A stretch of 64,000 nt of DNA from Chitinophaga sp. MM2321 (GTDB lineage: Bacteria > Bacteroidota > Bacteroidia > Chitinophagales > Chitinophagaceae), in NCBI RefSeq assembly GCF_964033635.1, contig NZ_OZ035533.1, forward strand, positions 1,922,001-1,986,000, in the 5' to 3' direction. The position numbers and the translations under genes are program-made. How positions within the stretch are numbered: the first letter of the stretch is position 1; each line of letters starts with the position of its first letter. This document shows, in pieces, positions 62,918-64,000 of this stretch. The notes beneath the pieces were generated by a model that saw only the letters and a list, made by a program, of their open reading frames with translations, was not told the origin of the DNA and made no database searches.

Positions 62918-64000
62918 TTATTTAATCAACGTAATATTTCCCCTGAAGTCGAATATTTCTCCATTTTCGCACACCGTTTGCATCATATAGATATAGGTAC
63001 CTATGGGCGCCTCTTTGCCTTTGCTGCGGCCATCCCAGCCTGCGGAAGGACTATTCAGCTGGAAGTGCGCATTTTCGAATACGAGTGTACCCCAACGGTC
63101 ATAGATCTTTAAATAGGCGATCTCTTTCACCCCCTTTCCTTTGGGATAGCAACGCTCGTTTTGTCCATCATGATTCGGTGTAAAAGCATTGGGCATAAAA
63201 ATAGCGCCCTGGTTGCAGATCACATACACCATCATATCGTCTTTGGCTTTACAGCCATATATGTTTTCTACTTCCAGTGTATATTGGGTAGTGAGATTAG
63301 GTGTTACCTGGATAACAGGACAGTAATAGCAATCCACGGAGGTAACCGGCGACCATTTCCAGCGCATCACGTCCCTGCTGGTACTGGTGGCAGTGAGGTT
63401 CAGCGGTATGCCAGCCATGATTTGCCTGTCTGGCCCCAGTTCTACGGTAGGGGCCTGGTTTACCTGTACTTGCAGGGTGGTATTATCTGAAAAGCAGTTT
63501 TCACGATCGTAACCGGTCACATTATAAGTATACCGGCCTTTGCTGGTGAGTGTGGCCTGCGTAGAGGCGTTACCGGTATTGTCAAGACCGGTGCCTTCCC
63601 ACTTATAATAATCTGCTCCCCAGACGCGCAACGGTAATTTATCACCCAGGCAAATAATGGTATCCGGTGTAGCCTGAATCGTAAAGGGTTGCACGACCCG
63701 GAGCGTTATCTCGTCTGTATTGATGCAGCCATTGTTATCGGTTACTTTTACCTGGTAAGTAGTCGTTTCTTCGGGGCTTGCTTTTGGTTCCGGTAACAGT
63801 GGGTTATCCAACCCGGTTGCGGGTGTCCATTCATATTGGCTGCCACCGCCAGCGTGTAATAGGATGGTATTATGAAGACAAACAAAATCACTGGGGGCGC
63901 TAGCGTTGATTACCGGTAATGGTAATACCAGTAGGGGATGATGTGCTTCATGTGTGCAGCCGTCTTTGCTGGTAACGGTAAGGGCTATATCAAAATTACC
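62918..64000 (-). CDS. T9SS-exported PKD/CHU_C-domain protein, N-terminus beyond window
   Basis: 361 codons, open to the right edge. It consists of Ig/PKD-like repeats (YQVKVTDNNGCINTDEITL; YTYNVTGYDRENCFSDNT; YTLEVENIYGCKAKDD) and ends in the gliding-motility-associated C-terminal domain: AIFMPNAFTPNHDGQNER, YDRWGTLVFEN, WDGRSKGKEAPIGTYIYMM. This is the type B sorting domain for the type IX secretion system. The protein is probably a large adhesin-like surface or secreted protein. Confidence 0.93.
   Translation of the reverse strand, partial: GNFDIALTVTSKDGCTHEAHHPLLVLPLPVINASAPSDFVCLHNTILLHAGGGSQYEWTPATGLDNPLLPEPKASPEETTTYQVKVTDNNGCINTDEITLRVVQPFTIQATPDTIICLGDKLPLRVWGADYYKWEGTGLDNTGNASTQATLTSKGRYTYNVTGYDRENCFSDNTTLQVQVNQAPTVELGPDRQIMAGIPLNLTATSTSRDVMRWKWSPVTSVDCYYCPVIQVTPNLTTQYTLEVENIYGCKAKDDMMVYVICNQGAIFMPNAFTPNHDGQNERCYPKGKGVKEIAYLKIYDRWGTLVFENAHFQLNSPSAGWDGRSKGKEAPIGTYIYMMQTVCENGEIFDFRGNITLIK

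Overview
The window looks like a chromosomal segment of a Chitinophaga-like member of the Bacteroidota. The signs are three-layer ECF sigma / FecR anti-sigma / SusC-SusD operons, TonB-dependent receptors with an N-terminal STN domain, a type IX secretion (CHU_C type) C-terminal domain at the right edge, Bacteroidota-style -7 boxes (TAnnTTTG), and no strong Shine-Dalgarno sites. No 16S rRNA gene or other taxonomic marker is present, so the genus is an inference.

Layout. (1) 1-2.4 kb: edge-truncated aldo/keto reductase, a VOC protein and an alpha/beta-hydrolase lipoprotein. (2) 2.5-11.3 kb: a minus-strand catabolic run (TIM-barrel sugar isomerase/epimerase, enolase-superfamily dehydratase, VOC protein, D-2-hydroxyacid dehydrogenase, ThuA-like protein, and a 1062-residue SGNH/beta-propeller/HEAT/cytochrome c fusion) with a divergent AraC-type regulator. 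(3) 11.4-19.1 kb: sigma factor, FecR, SusC, SusD and a glycerophosphodiester phosphodiesterase, all on minus. (4) 19.4-22.2 kb: two-subunit molybdenum hydroxylase (IorAB type). (5) 22.5-29.7 kb: a four-gene operon of families best known from Planctomycetes and Verrucomicrobia (DUF1549/DUF1553/LamG with cytochrome, DUF1501, NHL propeller, DUF2231/cytochrome/LRR), bracketed by imperfect 56-bp direct repeats.

(6) 30.1-37.8 kb: a decaying island. It holds AlkB-like, SDR, pyrophosphatase and DUF421 genes beside many broken ones: a TPR gene with an in-frame TGA, a cinA tail, a Rieske oxidoreductase without its FAD-binding N-terminus joined to an MmgE/PrpD N-terminal scrap, and a frameshifted, truncated integrase. 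Its two ends carry a 98/99-identical 99-bp segment made of a terminator plus part of a tRNA-Pro 3' end. (7) 37.8-51.4 kb: an integrative element inserted in the 3' half of tRNA-Pro(GGG), bounded by a perfect 43-bp direct repeat. It encodes a tyrosine integrase next to the intact tRNA, a VirE-type helicase/ATPase, a RecA-like ATPase, a DUF3871 protein, an XRE repressor with a 16-bp palindrome, a polymerase-like protein whose motifs match the family A DNA polymerase / T7-type RNA polymerase palm, and a cargo slot with an OLD-like ATPase-TOPRIM protein next to an integrase relic. No relaxase, capsid or conjugation gene is visible.

(8) 51.4-62.9 kb: tRNA-Pro, a small lipoprotein, then sigma factor, FecR, SusC, SusD, GH2 exo-beta-D-glucosaminidase-like enzyme and sugar MFS transporter, which together suggest uptake and cleavage of glucosamine-containing oligosaccharides. 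(9) 62.9 kb to the edge: C-terminal part of a T9SS-exported PKD/CHU_C protein.

The most novel content is the self-contained replication module of the 13.6-kb element, above all its polymerase-like protein, together with the layered history of insertions at one tRNA gene.
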